In this document: positions 10,585 through 19,884 of the stretch, one piece after another
How positions within the stretch are numbered: the first letter of the stretch is position 1
Layout of the letters: every line of letters begins with the position of its first letter
NCBI RefSeq assembly: GCF_029690045.1
Contig: NZ_CP121464.1
Span: 1-64,000, forward strand
Source: Janthinobacterium rivuli
GTDB taxonomy: Bacteria; Pseudomonadota; Gammaproteobacteria; Burkholderiales; Burkholderiaceae_D
Length of the DNA stretch: 64,000 nucleotides
Direction: 5' to 3'
Translations under genes and position numbers: made by a program
Notes under the pieces: generated by a model
Told to the model about the DNA's origin: nothing
Databases searched by the model: none
The model's input: only the letters and a program-made list of their open reading frames with translations

Positions 10585-11646
10585 ATGTTCACTTCGCGCA
10601 GCCTGTCTCCTGCCTTTTATTACCTGTTCTTTTCAGGAGAACGGGAGCAGCAGCAGCGCTTTTTCAAGGAACTGCATTTCATTTCGATAGCCATCCTGAC
10701 GTTTGGCCTGGCTTGCTGGCTGGTCACGTTCAGCCTGACCTTGCCGCGCGCCTCGCTCGATCATGCGCAGGCGGCGCTGGGCGTGACGGGCATGGTGCTC
10801 GGGCTGGTGTTGACCAAGTATGCGAAGTCCTTGCAGGCCATCATCGTCAGCGGCACCATCAGCGTGCTGTTCATCGCTTTCAGTTTTCGCGTGCTGATGC
10901 TGGGCACGGACGATCCCGCTTTCTGGGTGTTGCCGCTGGGCGTGATGATCACCCTGACGACGGCGCCCATCTTCAGCGGCATCGCGTATTACCTGGGCGT
11001 GTCGCTGTGCGTGTGGGCCATTCTGGGGCTGGGACAGTTTCCCGTGCATGCGGGCCAGGCAGACCAGCATTGGCCCGTGCTGGCCGTCACCATCAGCGTG
11101 ATCATCGGCCTGGCGCTGAATATCTATTTTCTTGTCTTGCGCATCCATAACTACCGCGCCCAGCGCGACCTGGCGACGATGGCTTACAAGGATGGCTTGA
11201 CCGGGCTTAACAACCGCCGCATGTTTACGCAAGGCGCCCGCGCCCTGCAGCGCACGGCGCGCACGCCCGCGTATTTCCTGATGATCGACATCGACGACTT
11301 CAAGCAAATCAACGACGTGTACGGCCATGACGTGGGTGACGAGGTGCTGAAAAAGATCGCCGACGTGATATCTGAACTGTCGGGCGAGCACCTGTGCGGC
11401 CGGCTGGGCGGCGAGGAGTTTGCCGTGATTTACCTGGGCGAAAAGAACGCGGCCTGCGCCTTTGCCGCGCAACTGGTCGACAGCGTCGAGGCGGCCTTTG
11501 TGCCGGAACGCAAGGTGTCCGTCAGCATCGGCATGGCGGAACTGATCAAGGAAGCGGACTTGTCGCACAGCTACAGGCGCGCCGATGAGTCCTTGTACCA
11601 GGCCAAGAAAAGCGGCAAGAACCGCTACGTGCTCAACGCCGCCTAG
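10585..11646 (+). CDS. Membrane-bound diguanylate cyclase (GGDEF)
   Basis: The enzyme makes cyclic di-GMP from two GTP. The N-terminal ~190 residues contain about six hydrophobic segments, so the sensor part is membrane embedded. The GGDEF domain begins at AYKDGLTGLNNRRMF and has the substrate-binding DIDDFKQIND and an intact catalytic GGEEF at 275-279. The RxxD inhibitory site normally found five residues upstream is absent, suggesting no classical product feedback. The ATG at 10585 (MFTSRSLSPAF) is chosen because the open frame upstream lacks coding character; no strong ribosome binding site helps. Its stop overlaps the end of a small minus-strand ORF. The signal sensed is unknown. Confidence 0.9.
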   Translation: MFTSRSLSPAFYYLFFSGEREQQQRFFKELHFISIAILTFGLACWLVTFSLTLPRASLDHAQAALGVTGMVLGLVLTKYAKSLQAIIVSGTISVLFIAFSFRVLMLGTDDPAFWVLPLGVMITLTTAPIFSGIAYYLGVSLCVWAILGLGQFPVHAGQADQHWPVLAVTISVIIGLALNIYFLVLRIHNYRAQRDLATMAYKDGLTGLNNRRMFTQGARALQRTARTPAYFLMIDIDDFKQINDVYGHDVGDEVLKKIADVISELSGEHLCGRLGGEEFAVIYLGEKNAACAFAAQLVDSVEAAFVPERKVSVSIGMAELIKEADLSHSYRRADESLYQAKKSGKNRYVLNAA

Positions 11647-11786
11647 GCATTGCCGCCGGGTTTGGCATCTAGCAGCGCCAGCAAAGCTTGCGGCGCCATC
11701 TTCCACGGGTCGCGCTGCTCGGGGTCCACCTCGTCCCAGCTGTCCAGGGCGCCGATCTTGAGGATGGAAATGGTGATCTTGGCCAT
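11643..11786 (-). CDS. Small hypothetical protein (47 aa)
   Basis: The minus strand carries an ATG-to-TAG frame encoding 47 residues (MAKITISILKIGALDSWDEV then DPEQRDPWKMAPQALLALLD). Third codon positions are almost all G or C, as in genes around it, which argues for real coding. It is acidic with an N-terminal beta-strand-like segment. Its last codons overlap the stop of the convergent diguanylate cyclase gene by a few bases. No family is recognised. It could be a complete small protein or the surviving start of a longer gene. Confidence 0.5.
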   Translation of the reverse strand: MAKITISILKIGALDSWDEVDPEQRDPWKMAPQALLALLDAKPGGNA

Positions 11787-11909
11787 GGCAATGGGGACAG
11801 TGATTCAATAGCCAAGCTTGGCAGAAAGGGATTTATTCCTGAAATGCTAAGATCGCGGCCCGCGCATGCCGGCAACCGGTCCGGCATGGCGTCTCGACAA
11901 GGATGGCCA

Positions 11910-12917
11910 TTGAACACCCCAGGAAAAACCACTCTGCGCATGCTGTCGCTGTGCGCCGCCCTGTGCCTGCCGCTTTCCAGCATGGCACAAGGCATTTCTG
12001 CCGAAGATGCCGCCTTCGTGGCTGCCACCGTGCCCATGCCGTCGCCGCCGCTGCGCCTGAGTGCGCACCCGGAGATCCGCGCCGACGTCTTCAAGCTGCT
12101 CGGCTATGCGCGCGGCAGCTATACACAAGGCAACACCCTGATCGCGCGCCAAGTGCTCGACAGCATGCATTCACTCGATGACATCACGCGCACCATGCTG
12201 CCCGACGGACGTTCGGTGCTGGCCTCCATCGATGCCGGCACGCACGGTGCATGGCGCGCCGCCATGCTGTTCGATCCGCAGCGCAAGCTGTTGGCACTGG
12301 GCCTCGTCAACGGCCATTGCCAGGCCACTGGCGACGCCGCCCCCGCCTGCCTGCCGTCCACGCACGCCGTGCTGACCCTGTTCCTGCCGCCAGGCGCGGA
12401 GGACGAGACGGCCGCGCCGCTGCTGGTCTGGGCGCGACAAGTGCCGGCCATGCTGGCACAGGCTGCGCCGGCACAGCGGCAAAGCATTGCAGCAGTGGAA
12501 TACATCACCACCCGCCCCGGCCAGCCCGGCTGGGAGCCGCGCGACGTGCCGCCCGACTTTCCCGCCAGCTTGCTGCACCTGCTGCTGCCGAATGCGGAGT
12601 TGAACAGCAGCTCCAGCGGCGGCAAGATCGTCACACCGGCGGGCCTGGCCGGTTTGCCCATGCGCACGCCCACGGAAGCGGCCGAGGCGGGCGACGAGTC
12701 CATGCCCGATGCCGACATCACCTTGCGCAGCTATGCCGATTTCCACTGGGTGCTCAACACCTACGCGAAACTGGCCAAGGGCGCGCAAGTGAAGGGCCAT
12801 GACGACAAGGTGGTGTTCACCGGTAGCGATGCCAGCGGCCGCTACACGGTGACCTTGCGCGAACCCAACAAGGACGATGGCGTCTTCATCACCGTGGCCA
12901 GCTGGCGGGAAAAATAA
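11910..12917 (+). CDS. Exported hypothetical protein
   Basis: The 335-residue product starts with a Sec signal peptide (basic start, then LSLCAALCLPLSS, cleavage near MAQG), so it is periplasmic or secreted. The mature part has no motif I recognise; it contains a Pro-rich stretch, two well-spaced cysteines (near GHCQATGDAAPACLP) that may form a disulfide, and a C-terminal segment GRYTVTLREPNKDDGVFITVASWREK of beta character. The start is taken as the TTG at 11910 because AAGGA sits seven bases upstream and it opens the signal peptide cleanly; upstream in-frame codons look non-coding. It stands alone between the small minus ORF and the permease gene. Confidence 0.75.
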   Translation: MNTPGKTTLRMLSLCAALCLPLSSMAQGISAEDAAFVAATVPMPSPPLRLSAHPEIRADVFKLLGYARGSYTQGNTLIARQVLDSMHSLDDITRTMLPDGRSVLASIDAGTHGAWRAAMLFDPQRKLLALGLVNGHCQATGDAAPACLPSTHAVLTLFLPPGAEDETAAPLLVWARQVPAMLAQAAPAQRQSIAAVEYITTRPGQPGWEPRDVPPDFPASLLHLLLPNAELNSSSSGGKIVTPAGLAGLPMRTPTEAAEAGDESMPDADITLRSYADFHWVLNTYAKLAKGAQVKGHDDKVVFTGSDASGRYTVTLREPNKDDGVFITVASWREK

Positions 12918-13078
12918 GCGCAAGAGCAGGGAAAGCATTGCCATTACGCACAGGAGCATGGCATTTTGGCATTTTGCGGTATGATTTCCGGCCGTGCGGC
13001 GCGGCCCTGTCCCTGCCTTGCCCACCCTGCCCTTCAAGCCAGTCACGCTTGCGTCGCCTCCTGCCCTAAGGAATTCAT

Positions 13079-14230
13079 ATGTTCGGTTTTAACTTGCGCG
13101 TTGCCAAGATGGTGTGGACGGCGTTCCTCATCGCCTTCCTGCTATTTCTCACCTACAAGGTTTCGTCGACCCTGATCGTCGTGGTCTTTGCGATTTTCTT
13201 CAGCTACCTCGTGTATCCACTGATCGGCCTGCTGGAACGTCATGGCCCGAAACGCTTGCCGCGCACGGCTGCCATCGGCATCGTCTTTCTCGTGGTGATC
13301 TTGCTGGTGGCGATACTGGGCTCCATCTTTGGCGCGCGCATCGAGGAAGAGGCGATCAAGCTCAGCGATCAGTTGCCGACCTTGCTCAAGGGGAATAATT
13401 TTGCCGAGCGCATCCCGTTGCCAGAATTCATGGAACCGTTGCGCGCGCGCCTGCTGTCGTTCATGCAGTCGCAGCTGAGCAGCGGCACAGGACAAGCCAT
13501 GCCGCTGGCGAAAGAACTGGGCTTGACCGTCATGCATGCGGCCAGCAACCTGATCTATCTGGTGCTGGTGCCCGTGCTGAGCTTTTTGCTGATCAAGGAA
13601 GGGCCGGACATGCGCGACGGCTTGCTGTCCCTGCTGAACCGCCCGAACAAGAAGCTCTGGGGCGCCATCATCGATGACCTCGACATCTTGCTGTCGCGCT
13701 ATGTGCGCGCCCTGCTGCTGTTGTCGATCGCCACGTTTGTGTCCTACAGCATCGCCTTTTCCCTGATGGGCGTGCCATACAGCCTGCTGCTGGCCGGCGC
13801 GGCCGCCTTGCTGGAATTCATCCCGTTTGCCGGCCCGCTGGCAGCCGCCGTGATCGCCGTGGTCGTGGCCGGTTTCAGCGGCTTTGAGCACGTATTCTGG
13901 CTGATCGGCTTTATCGCCGCCTACCGTTTGTTCCAGGATTACGTGGTCAATCCGTACTTGATGAGCGAAGGCGTGGAAGTGAGCCCGCTGATGGTGATCG
14001 TCGGTCTGCTGGCCGGCGACCAGTTGGGGGGAGTGGTGGGCATCTTTCTGTCCGTGCCCGTGATGGCGGCCATCAAGATCGTCTTCGTGCGCGCGCGGGC
14101 GGCATTGCAGGCGCGCCATGATGCGCTGGAGAAAGCGGAACAGGCAGCGGAAGAAGCGCGCGCCCAGGCCCTTGCCGAGGCGGCGCACTTGCAGGAACAG
14201 GGCAGCAAGGCCACCCTGCCGGCGCAGTAA
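13079..14230 (+). CDS. AI-2E family transporter (PerM/YhhT-like)
   Basis: A multi-pass inner-membrane protein of 383 residues with about eight hydrophobic segments. The family features are visible: paired N-terminal helices (VWTAFLIAFLLFLTYKVSST), the soluble region between residues 90 and 155, the loop SFLLIKEGPDMRDGL, LLEFIPFAGPL, and near the end VNPYLMSEGVEVSPLMVI followed by LGGVVGIFLSVPVMA. Substrates in this family are varied or unknown (autoinducer export, Na+/H+ exchange), so function is not assigned. A charged Ala/Glu-rich coiled tail follows. The stop is 2 bases from the convergent chemoreceptor gene's stop. Confidence 0.9.
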   Translation: MFGFNLRVAKMVWTAFLIAFLLFLTYKVSSTLIVVVFAIFFSYLVYPLIGLLERHGPKRLPRTAAIGIVFLVVILLVAILGSIFGARIEEEAIKLSDQLPTLLKGNNFAERIPLPEFMEPLRARLLSFMQSQLSSGTGQAMPLAKELGLTVMHAASNLIYLVLVPVLSFLLIKEGPDMRDGLLSLLNRPNKKLWGAIIDDLDILLSRYVRALLLLSIATFVSYSIAFSLMGVPYSLLLAGAAALLEFIPFAGPLAAAVIAVVVAGFSGFEHVFWLIGFIAAYRLFQDYVVNPYLMSEGVEVSPLMVIVGLLAGDQLGGVVGIFLSVPVMAAIKIVFVRARAALQARHDALEKAEQAAEEARAQALAEAAHLQEQGSKATLPAQ

Positions 14231-14231
14231 C

Positions 14232-15962
14232 TTAGAACTCTTCCCACTCGCCGCTGTTGTCGGCGGCCGGCTTGGCTGGACGCGGTTTTGCAGCCGCAAC
14301 AGGTGCTGCCGTAGCGCGGGCCGGCGCCAGGCGCAGTGCCGGGCGTTTCAAGGCCGTGCTGGCGGAGGCCGTGGCAGGCTTGCGCAAGGCGGGCTTGGCG
14401 GCCGGGCCGCTATGGTTGGCATCGAGTTTGAAGATGCTGACCATCTCGGCCAGTGCCGCCGCCTGCTCCTGCATGGATTCCGAGGCGGCTGCCGCTTCTT
14501 CCACCAGCGCCGCATTCTGTTGCGTCACGGTATCCATTTCCGCCACGGCTTGATTGATCTGGCCGATGCCCAGTTCCTGTTCGCGGCCGGCGGCGCTGAT
14601 TTCGCCCATGATGTCCGTCACGCGGCGGATGCTGGCCACGATCTCGTCCATCGTCGTGCCCGTCTGGCTGACCAGTTCGCTGCCGGCGCCCACGTTCTGC
14701 ACCGACGCTTCGATCAGCATCTTGATGTCCTTGGCGGCGCTGGCCGAGCGGTGCGCCAGGTTGCGCACTTCCGTGGCGACGACGGCAAAGCCGCGGCCTT
14801 GCTCGCCGGCACGCGCCGCTTCCACAGCCGCGTTCAGGGCCAAAATATTCGTCTGGAAGGCGATGCCATCGATCACGCCGATGATGTCGGCAATCTTTTT
14901 CGACGATTCGCTGATGGTGCCCATGGTATCGACCACTTGCGCCACCAGTGCGCCACCTTTCACCGCCACGTCCGAGGCCGACACGGCCAGCTGGTTGGCC
15001 TGGCGCGCATTGTCGGAATTCTGCTTGACGGTCGAGGTCAGCTCTTCCAGCGAGGACGCCGTTTCTTCCAGGCTCGACGCTTGCTGCTCCGTGCGGCTGG
15101 ACAAGTCCAGATTGCCCGAGGCGATTTCATTGCTGGCCGTGGCGATGGCGCCGCTGCCGTCGCGCACGCCGCGCACGGTGGTCGACAGGCGTTCCTGCAT
15201 TTTCAGCAAGCCCGTCAGCAAGGCGCCCATTTCGTCGTTGCGCGTGATGACGATGTCGTTGGCCAGGTTGCCGTCGGAAATGGCACCGAAATGGCGCAGG
15301 GCCTGGTCCAGCGGGTTAAAGATGGCGCGCAGCAGCAAAAAGCTGGAAATAATGGTCAGCAAGGCGCCGACGATCATGCCGCCGATGGCCATGGCCACCT
15401 GGCTGCGGAAGCTGGACTGGCTGGCCGCATACATCGCGGCGGCCGATGTGGCCTGGTATTGCGTCAATGTTTCGGCGGCCTGGTCCAGGGTACGGTACAG
15501 CGGCGTCAGCCCCGACATCATCAAACCGTCCGCTTGTGCAACGTTGCCTTCACGCAAAGCCTTGCTCATGACCAGCAAGCCGTTGCTCATGTAGTCGCTG
15601 CGCTTCTTGTCCATGTCGTCGGACAGGCGCTTTTCGTCCGTGCTTTGCGGCAAGGCCAGGTACACCTTCCAGGACTTGTTGGACGCTTCCATGAATTGTT
15701 CCGCACGGGCCAGGGTATCCTTGGCGTCGGCCGCATCGGGATGCACCATCACGCGGTCCATCGTGAACCGCGCGCGGCCCAGCAGAATCTGCGATTCGCC
15801 AATCGCTTGCGTCGATGCCAGCTGATTGCTGTAGACCTCGTTGAGGCTGTTGTTGGCCGATTTCAGGCTGATGATACTCATGACGCCCAGCAAGGCGATC
15901 AGCAGGCCCAGCACACTCATGGTGGCGATCAGGCGCATTTTTATTGTTATATTCGACAGCAT
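14232..15962 (-). CDS. Methyl-accepting chemotaxis protein (Tsr/Tar-type)
   Basis: The 576-residue receptor has an N-terminal transmembrane helix (residues ~10-32), a periplasmic helical-bundle ligand domain of the Tar type, a second membrane helix (~185-210), a HAMP domain and the cytoplasmic signalling rod. The hairpin tip that contacts CheW and CheA is [20 protein letters not shown]. Methylation helices are rich in paired Glu/Gln ([20 protein letters not shown]). An Ala/Pro/Lys tether leads to a final EWEEF, the xWxxF type of pentapeptide that docks CheR or CheB. AAGGA six bases before the ATG at 15962 supports this start over one eight codons upstream. The ligand is unknown. Confidence 0.93.
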   Translation of the reverse strand: MLSNITIKMRLIATMSVLGLLIALLGVMSIISLKSANNSLNEVYSNQLASTQAIGESQILLGRARFTMDRVMVHPDAADAKDTLARAEQFMEASNKSWKVYLALPQSTDEKRLSDDMDKKRSDYMSNGLLVMSKALREGNVAQADGLMMSGLTPLYRTLDQAAETLTQYQATSAAAMYAASQSSFRSQVAMAIGGMIVGALLTIISSFLLLRAIFNPLDQALRHFGAISDGNLANDIVITRNDEMGALLTGLLKMQERLSTTVRGVRDGSGAIATASNEIASGNLDLSSRTEQQASSLEETASSLEELTSTVKQNSDNARQANQLAVSASDVAVKGGALVAQVVDTMGTISESSKKIADIIGVIDGIAFQTNILALNAAVEAARAGEQGRGFAVVATEVRNLAHRSASAAKDIKMLIEASVQNVGAGSELVSQTGTTMDEIVASIRRVTDIMGEISAAGREQELGIGQINQAVAEMDTVTQQNAALVEEAAAASESMQEQAAALAEMVSIFKLDANHSGPAAKPALRKPATASASTALKRPALRLAPARATAAPVAAAKPRPAKPAADNSGEWEEF

Positions 15963-16311
15963 GCAGTTTCCTTGGTAGGGGCGCAACCATGCCTGCGTTC
16001 ACCAAACGGGATAGCAGCAAGCGCCAGATGGGCGGGTCACGTGAATTGTTCAGGACAGGTCGATACGGCGTGTGCGGCGGCAGGGGGGAAGGCGGCCCGC
16101 GCATATCGTCAGGAGTGAAAGACAGATCAACAGGGTTGAGGTTTTCTGTATTTTTATTTCCTGACTGCAAGATACAGGGAAAGATTACTAGTAGCAACAT
16201 CCAGCATGGATTTTCACGCTTTGTAACAAGCGGATGATGTTTTTTGCGCAGAACTGGCATTCCGCAATCGTGCGCGCTCGCGCCGGAATGCCATTTATGT
16301 TAGCCAATTAG
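15963..16311. other. Intergenic region between chemoreceptor and MORN-type gene
   Basis: No gene is supported. It must hold the promoter of the minus-strand chemoreceptor. Next to the MORN-type gene is a perfect 10-base inverted repeat, TGGCATTCCG (16255-16264) and CGGAATGCCA (16284-16293), about 18 bases after that gene's stop, probably a terminator or mRNA-stabilising hairpin. I saw no clear sigma-28 promoter. Confidence 0.5.
16255..16293 (-). terminator. Hairpin after the MORN-type gene
   Basis: Perfect 10-base inverted repeat with a 19-base G+C-rich loop 18 bases beyond the stop codon. The following T run is weak (AGTTCTG on the minus strand), so termination may be inefficient or factor assisted. 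Confidence 0.5.
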
Positions 16312-17922
16312 TTAATACATGGTTTCTTCGATGAGCTGGCCATCGTCGCGGAAGTACTGGAAGCGGCCCGTTTTCTTGCCCATGGTATAGGCGCCGATCT
16401 GCTTCGGTTTTCCGTTCTGGAAATTTTCGATGTTGACGCCATGCAGCACGCCCTTGTGCCAGTTGCGGTGAAATTGCGGCACTTCGCCATCGGGATAAAA
16501 CAGGGTTTCCGCCCCGTCGCGCTTGCCGCCGGCAAAGCTGCCCTGGTAACGCCGCTTGCCGTCCGGATAAAAACTCTCCATCGGGCCCTCAAGCTCGCCC
16601 AGGCGATAATGTTCGGCCAGTTCCAGCTGGCCGCTGGCCGCGTATTGCTCCAGCTTGCCGTCAGGCTTGCCGTCAACCATCGTCAACACTTGCCAGCCGC
16701 CATCGGGCGCCGCTTTCTTCCACGGCCCCTGTTTCACATCATTGACGTAGTTGCCGCCACCGCCAGGCTCCACCCACTGGCCCTGCTTCTTGCCATTGAC
16801 ATAGTTGCCCTGCCAGTGCACCACGCCTTCGACGCGGCGCTCACTGGGTCCATCCAGCCTGTCCTTGAGGTAGGTATCGAAGCCCTGGTAGTTACCCTTG
16901 CCCTCGTCGCGCCATTCCTCGACGCCCGGACTCACTTCCCAGCGGCCCGTGCGCTGGCCACGCTGCATCATGCCCGTCGTCGTTTCTTCGCCGCTTACAT
17001 ACGTCCATGCTCCTTCAGCCTTGTCGTCGACAAAGGCGCCAAATGAGCGGATGGTGAGCGGCTCTTCATAGTGCCACTGCCCCGTGCGCTTGCCCTGCGC
17101 ATACAGGCCGCGGGCAAACACGCTGCCCACGCAGCAATTCACGTCGTATTCGATAAATAGCCCATCCTGGCTGGCGGCAAAGCGCTGCGGCTGCGTTTCC
17201 CAGGTGATCCACTTGACGTGATAACTGGGCGCGCGGCCCCCTTCCCAGCCCTTGCCCAGCAGATAGGTCACCGTGAGGAAATGGCCATCCTTTTCCCCGA
17301 AGGTTTTTTTATAGGCAAACGCGGGCGCATCGGCCGGCTTGCCGGGCAACAAGTCACCATCGATATTGAAATAGCCGACCAGGGTACCGTGGCCATGCTC
17401 GATGGCGTCGAACTCGGCCACGCCCGTCGGTGCATACGCTATGCTGTAGTCGATCAGCTGCAAGCGGGCCAGCGCGGCGCGCACCCGCGCCTCGTCCATG
17501 GTTTTCGCGCCGCGCACGATGGCGTCCAGGGTCGGCTGCAAGGTGGCGACCTTGAACATCCTGCCGCCGCTGCGCTCGTAGCGGTAGGCATGCAAGCCGT
17601 ACTGACCGCCGTTGCGGCTGAGCACGAACGTCGTTTCGCCCTCGCTGTCGAGGTCAAGCTGGAACACGGCCGCGATGCTGGCCTGGCCGTACTTGTCCAG
17701 GTTCATGCGTTTTTCACTGCTCCCGTTGCACTGGCAGTAGTAGCCGTTGACTTCGCCATTTTCCCGCAGGAAGGCCAGCACCACGCCGCCATCGCGGCGC
17801 TCGACGGCATTGGCGTAGGCCATGGACTGGCCTTCATAAAAACGCGCCGCCGCCTGTGCTGGCGCCAGCTTACCCAGCGCCAGCAGCGCCGCCATCGTGC
17901 TCATCCAGAATATTTGCCGCAT
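16312..17922 (-). CDS. Exported MORN_2/YwqK-like repeat protein
   Basis: The 536-residue product has a signal peptide (MRQIFWMSTMAALLALGKLA, cleavage near AQA) and is predicted outside the cytoplasm. From about residue 275 onward it is built of short repeats of the form G-x-x-x-G-x-W/Y-x(5)-G (GKRTGQWHYEE, GQRTGRWEVS, GKKQGQWVEP, GKRRYQGSFAGGKRDG, GKKTGRFQYFRDDG), typical of MORN_2/YwqK-type beta-hairpin repeats. The N-terminal half has a CQC motif (YYCQCNG) and an NCC motif but no family I recognise. The ATG at 17922 has GGAG six bases upstream. Partner and role are unknown; repeat proteins of this kind often act in envelope contacts. Confidence 0.75.
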   Translation of the reverse strand: MRQIFWMSTMAALLALGKLAPAQAAARFYEGQSMAYANAVERRDGGVVLAFLRENGEVNGYYCQCNGSSEKRMNLDKYGQASIAAVFQLDLDSEGETTFVLSRNGGQYGLHAYRYERSGGRMFKVATLQPTLDAIVRGAKTMDEARVRAALARLQLIDYSIAYAPTGVAEFDAIEHGHGTLVGYFNIDGDLLPGKPADAPAFAYKKTFGEKDGHFLTVTYLLGKGWEGGRAPSYHVKWITWETQPQRFAASQDGLFIEYDVNCCVGSVFARGLYAQGKRTGQWHYEEPLTIRSFGAFVDDKAEGAWTYVSGEETTTGMMQRGQRTGRWEVSPGVEEWRDEGKGNYQGFDTYLKDRLDGPSERRVEGVVHWQGNYVNGKKQGQWVEPGGGGNYVNDVKQGPWKKAAPDGGWQVLTMVDGKPDGKLEQYAASGQLELAEHYRLGELEGPMESFYPDGKRRYQGSFAGGKRDGAETLFYPDGEVPQFHRNWHKGVLHGVNIENFQNGKPKQIGAYTMGKKTGRFQYFRDDGQLIEETMY

Positions 17923-17963
17923 GCCAACTCCACTGCCGAAAAACCGCCATTATGCATGGCCGT

Positions 17964-18878
17964 TCAGGCAAGACCGCTCACGCCAGGACGCCGGCCAAAC
18001 AGCGGCCGCTGCACCGTCTGCGCCAGCAGCACGCCCAGCAGCGAGATGCCGCCGCCGACCAGGTGGTACACATGCATGCTTTCGTGCAACCAGACGATGG
18101 CCAGCAGGGCCGTCAGCAGGGGCAGCAGGTTGACGTAGATGCTGCAGCGGTTCGGTCCCAGCAGTTTGACGCCTTCGATCCACAGGTAGGACAGTACGAT
18201 GGACGAACCGATGCCCGCGTAGCCGATCAGCGGCAAGGTGGTGCCGTCCAGCCTGGCACTGCCGGGCGGCAGCAGCAGGAAAAACGGCAGCATGCACGCC
18301 AGCGCCGCCAAGGCCTGGCAATAAATAGCTTGCCAGGCGGGAATGGACAGACGCCAGCGGCGCAGCAGCACGCCGTACAGGGCAAAGCTCAGGCACGCGA
18401 GCAGCATCAGCGCGTCGCCCGCATGCACACCTTGATGCAGCAGCGCCAGCACGTCGCCACGCCCGACCAGGTACAGCAAGCCGCCAAACGACAGCACGCC
18501 GCCGGCCGCCATGCCGACCGTCAGGCGCTCGCCCAGCAGCAGCACGCTGAGCAGGGCCGTCATCAGGGGCGCCAGTGCCGTGACGATGGCCATATTCGTT
18601 GCCGTGGTGCTTTCCGCGGCGCGGTAGGACAAACTCTGGAACAGCGCCATCGACATCAGGCCGCACAGGGCCAGCTGCCACCACTGGCGGCGGATAGCGG
18701 CGCGGTTGCGCCACAAGGGACGGGCGATGAATGGCGTCATCACCAGCAAGACCAGCACCAGACGGTAAAAGGTGATGGCCGTTGGGGCGATGCTGGACGC
18801 GGCCAGCTTCGAGACGACGACGTTGCCGGCCCACAGCAACATGGCCAGGAACGGATACAGATAAGCGCGCACAGGCAT
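17964..18878 (-). CDS. EamA/RhaT-family (DMT) transporter
   Basis: A 304-residue inner-membrane protein made of two homologous EamA halves with ten predicted helices; the first half opens FLAMLLWAGNVVVSKLA and contains ALFQSLSYRAAESTTATNMA, the second begins GDALMLLACLSFALYGVLLRR and includes ALLAIVWLHESMHVYHLVGG. Such drug/metabolite transporters usually export amino acids or small metabolites. The ATG at 18878 is preferred to the one at 18890 because GGAG lies six bases before it. An AraC-type regulator is transcribed divergently, so the pair probably forms a regulator-exporter unit. Substrate is not predictable. Confidence 0.88.
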   Translation of the reverse strand: MPVRAYLYPFLAMLLWAGNVVVSKLAASSIAPTAITFYRLVLVLLVMTPFIARPLWRNRAAIRRQWWQLALCGLMSMALFQSLSYRAAESTTATNMAIVTALAPLMTALLSVLLLGERLTVGMAAGGVLSFGGLLYLVGRGDVLALLHQGVHAGDALMLLACLSFALYGVLLRRWRLSIPAWQAIYCQALAALACMLPFFLLLPPGSARLDGTTLPLIGYAGIGSSIVLSYLWIEGVKLLGPNRCSIYVNLLPLLTALLAIVWLHESMHVYHLVGGGISLLGVLLAQTVQRPLFGRRPGVSGLA

Positions 18879-18979
18879 GCGTAACTCCATAAATCATTGC
18901 GGGGAACCATCATGCCGCAGGCACATTGTGCTTTCTCGCGCTAAGATGTCCATACCTGTCGCAAAACTGACCTTATTTG

Positions 18980-19768
18980 ATGGATTGTTCCTCCCACGCC
19001 TTTCAGGAATTGCTGCCCGTCACGGCGCGCGCCATGGCGCTGGCCGTCGACTATGCGCACGGCCACGTGATTTCCGCGCACCGCCACACGCATGCGCAGT
19101 TGCTGTACGCCATCGAGGGCGTGATGACCATTGAAGCGCAGGGCGGGCGCTGGGTGGTGCCGCCCACGCGCGGCGTGTGGCTGCAGCCCGGCATCGCGCA
19201 CCGGGTGCGCATGAGCGGCGCGGTGAAAATGCGCACGGTGTTCGTCAACTGTGCCAATTCTCCATTGCTGCCTAGCCACAGCTGCGTGCTCGACATCAGT
19301 CCCCTGCTGCGGCAATTGATCGTGGCGGCCGTCGACATCGCGCCCGATTTCACGGAAGGCAGCCGCGACTGGCATCTGCTGCAGCTGCTGTTGCACGAGC
19401 TCGACAGCCTGCCCGTGCTGCCCCTGTATCTGCCATTACCTACCGATGCGCGCCTGCGCGGCATTTGCGCGCGGCTGATGGAACAGCCGGGCGAACAGCA
19501 GACGGTGGCGCACTGGGCGCAGGAGCTGGCGATCACCGAGCGCAGCCTGCACCGATTGTTCCAGAAACAGACGGGCATGCGCTTTGGCCAGTGGCGCCAG
19601 CAGGCGCGGCTGCTGCGGGCGCTGGAACAATTGGCGCATGGCAGCAAGGTCATCGACGTGGCCATGGACAACGGCTACACGAGCCAAAGCGCGTTCACGG
19701 CCATGTTCAAAAAGCATTTCGGCACCACGCCGACCGCGTTTTACCAGGCTAAAGTCATCGCCGCATAA
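18980..19768 (+). CDS. AraC-family regulator with N-terminal cupin
   Basis: A 262-residue regulator: residues ~20-90 form a cupin-like sensor (ISAHRHTHAQLLYAIEG, VVPPTRGVWLQPGIAH) and the C-terminal ~100 residues the double helix-turn-helix (LAITERSLHRLFQKQTGMRF; VAMDNGYTSQSAFTAMFKKHFGTTP). The layout resembles NimR-type regulators that control a divergent efflux pump. It is divergent from the EamA transporter gene with about 100 bases between, so that transporter is its likely target. The ATG at 18980 directly follows a TTG; no strong ribosome binding site is seen. Confidence 0.9.
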   Translation: MDCSSHAFQELLPVTARAMALAVDYAHGHVISAHRHTHAQLLYAIEGVMTIEAQGGRWVVPPTRGVWLQPGIAHRVRMSGAVKMRTVFVNCANSPLLPSHSCVLDISPLLRQLIVAAVDIAPDFTEGSRDWHLLQLLLHELDSLPVLPLYLPLPTDARLRGICARLMEQPGEQQTVAHWAQELAITERSLHRLFQKQTGMRFGQWRQQARLLRALEQLAHGSKVIDVAMDNGYTSQSAFTAMFKKHFGTTPTAFYQAKVIAA

Positions 19769-19884
19769 AAAAAATGCTGCTATGCATCAATAATCATGGG
19801 CGATAGCCGCCGCTCTTGTTATCATCGCAAGCCTTATCGCACCGCGCCCATCCTGGCAGCGGTGTTGACCTCATTCATACCACC

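Noticed and set aside
14118..16118. 666-residue plus-strand open frame across the chemoreceptor gene
   Set aside because: Low-complexity Arg/Gly/Ala/His product in antisense to a clear chemoreceptor.
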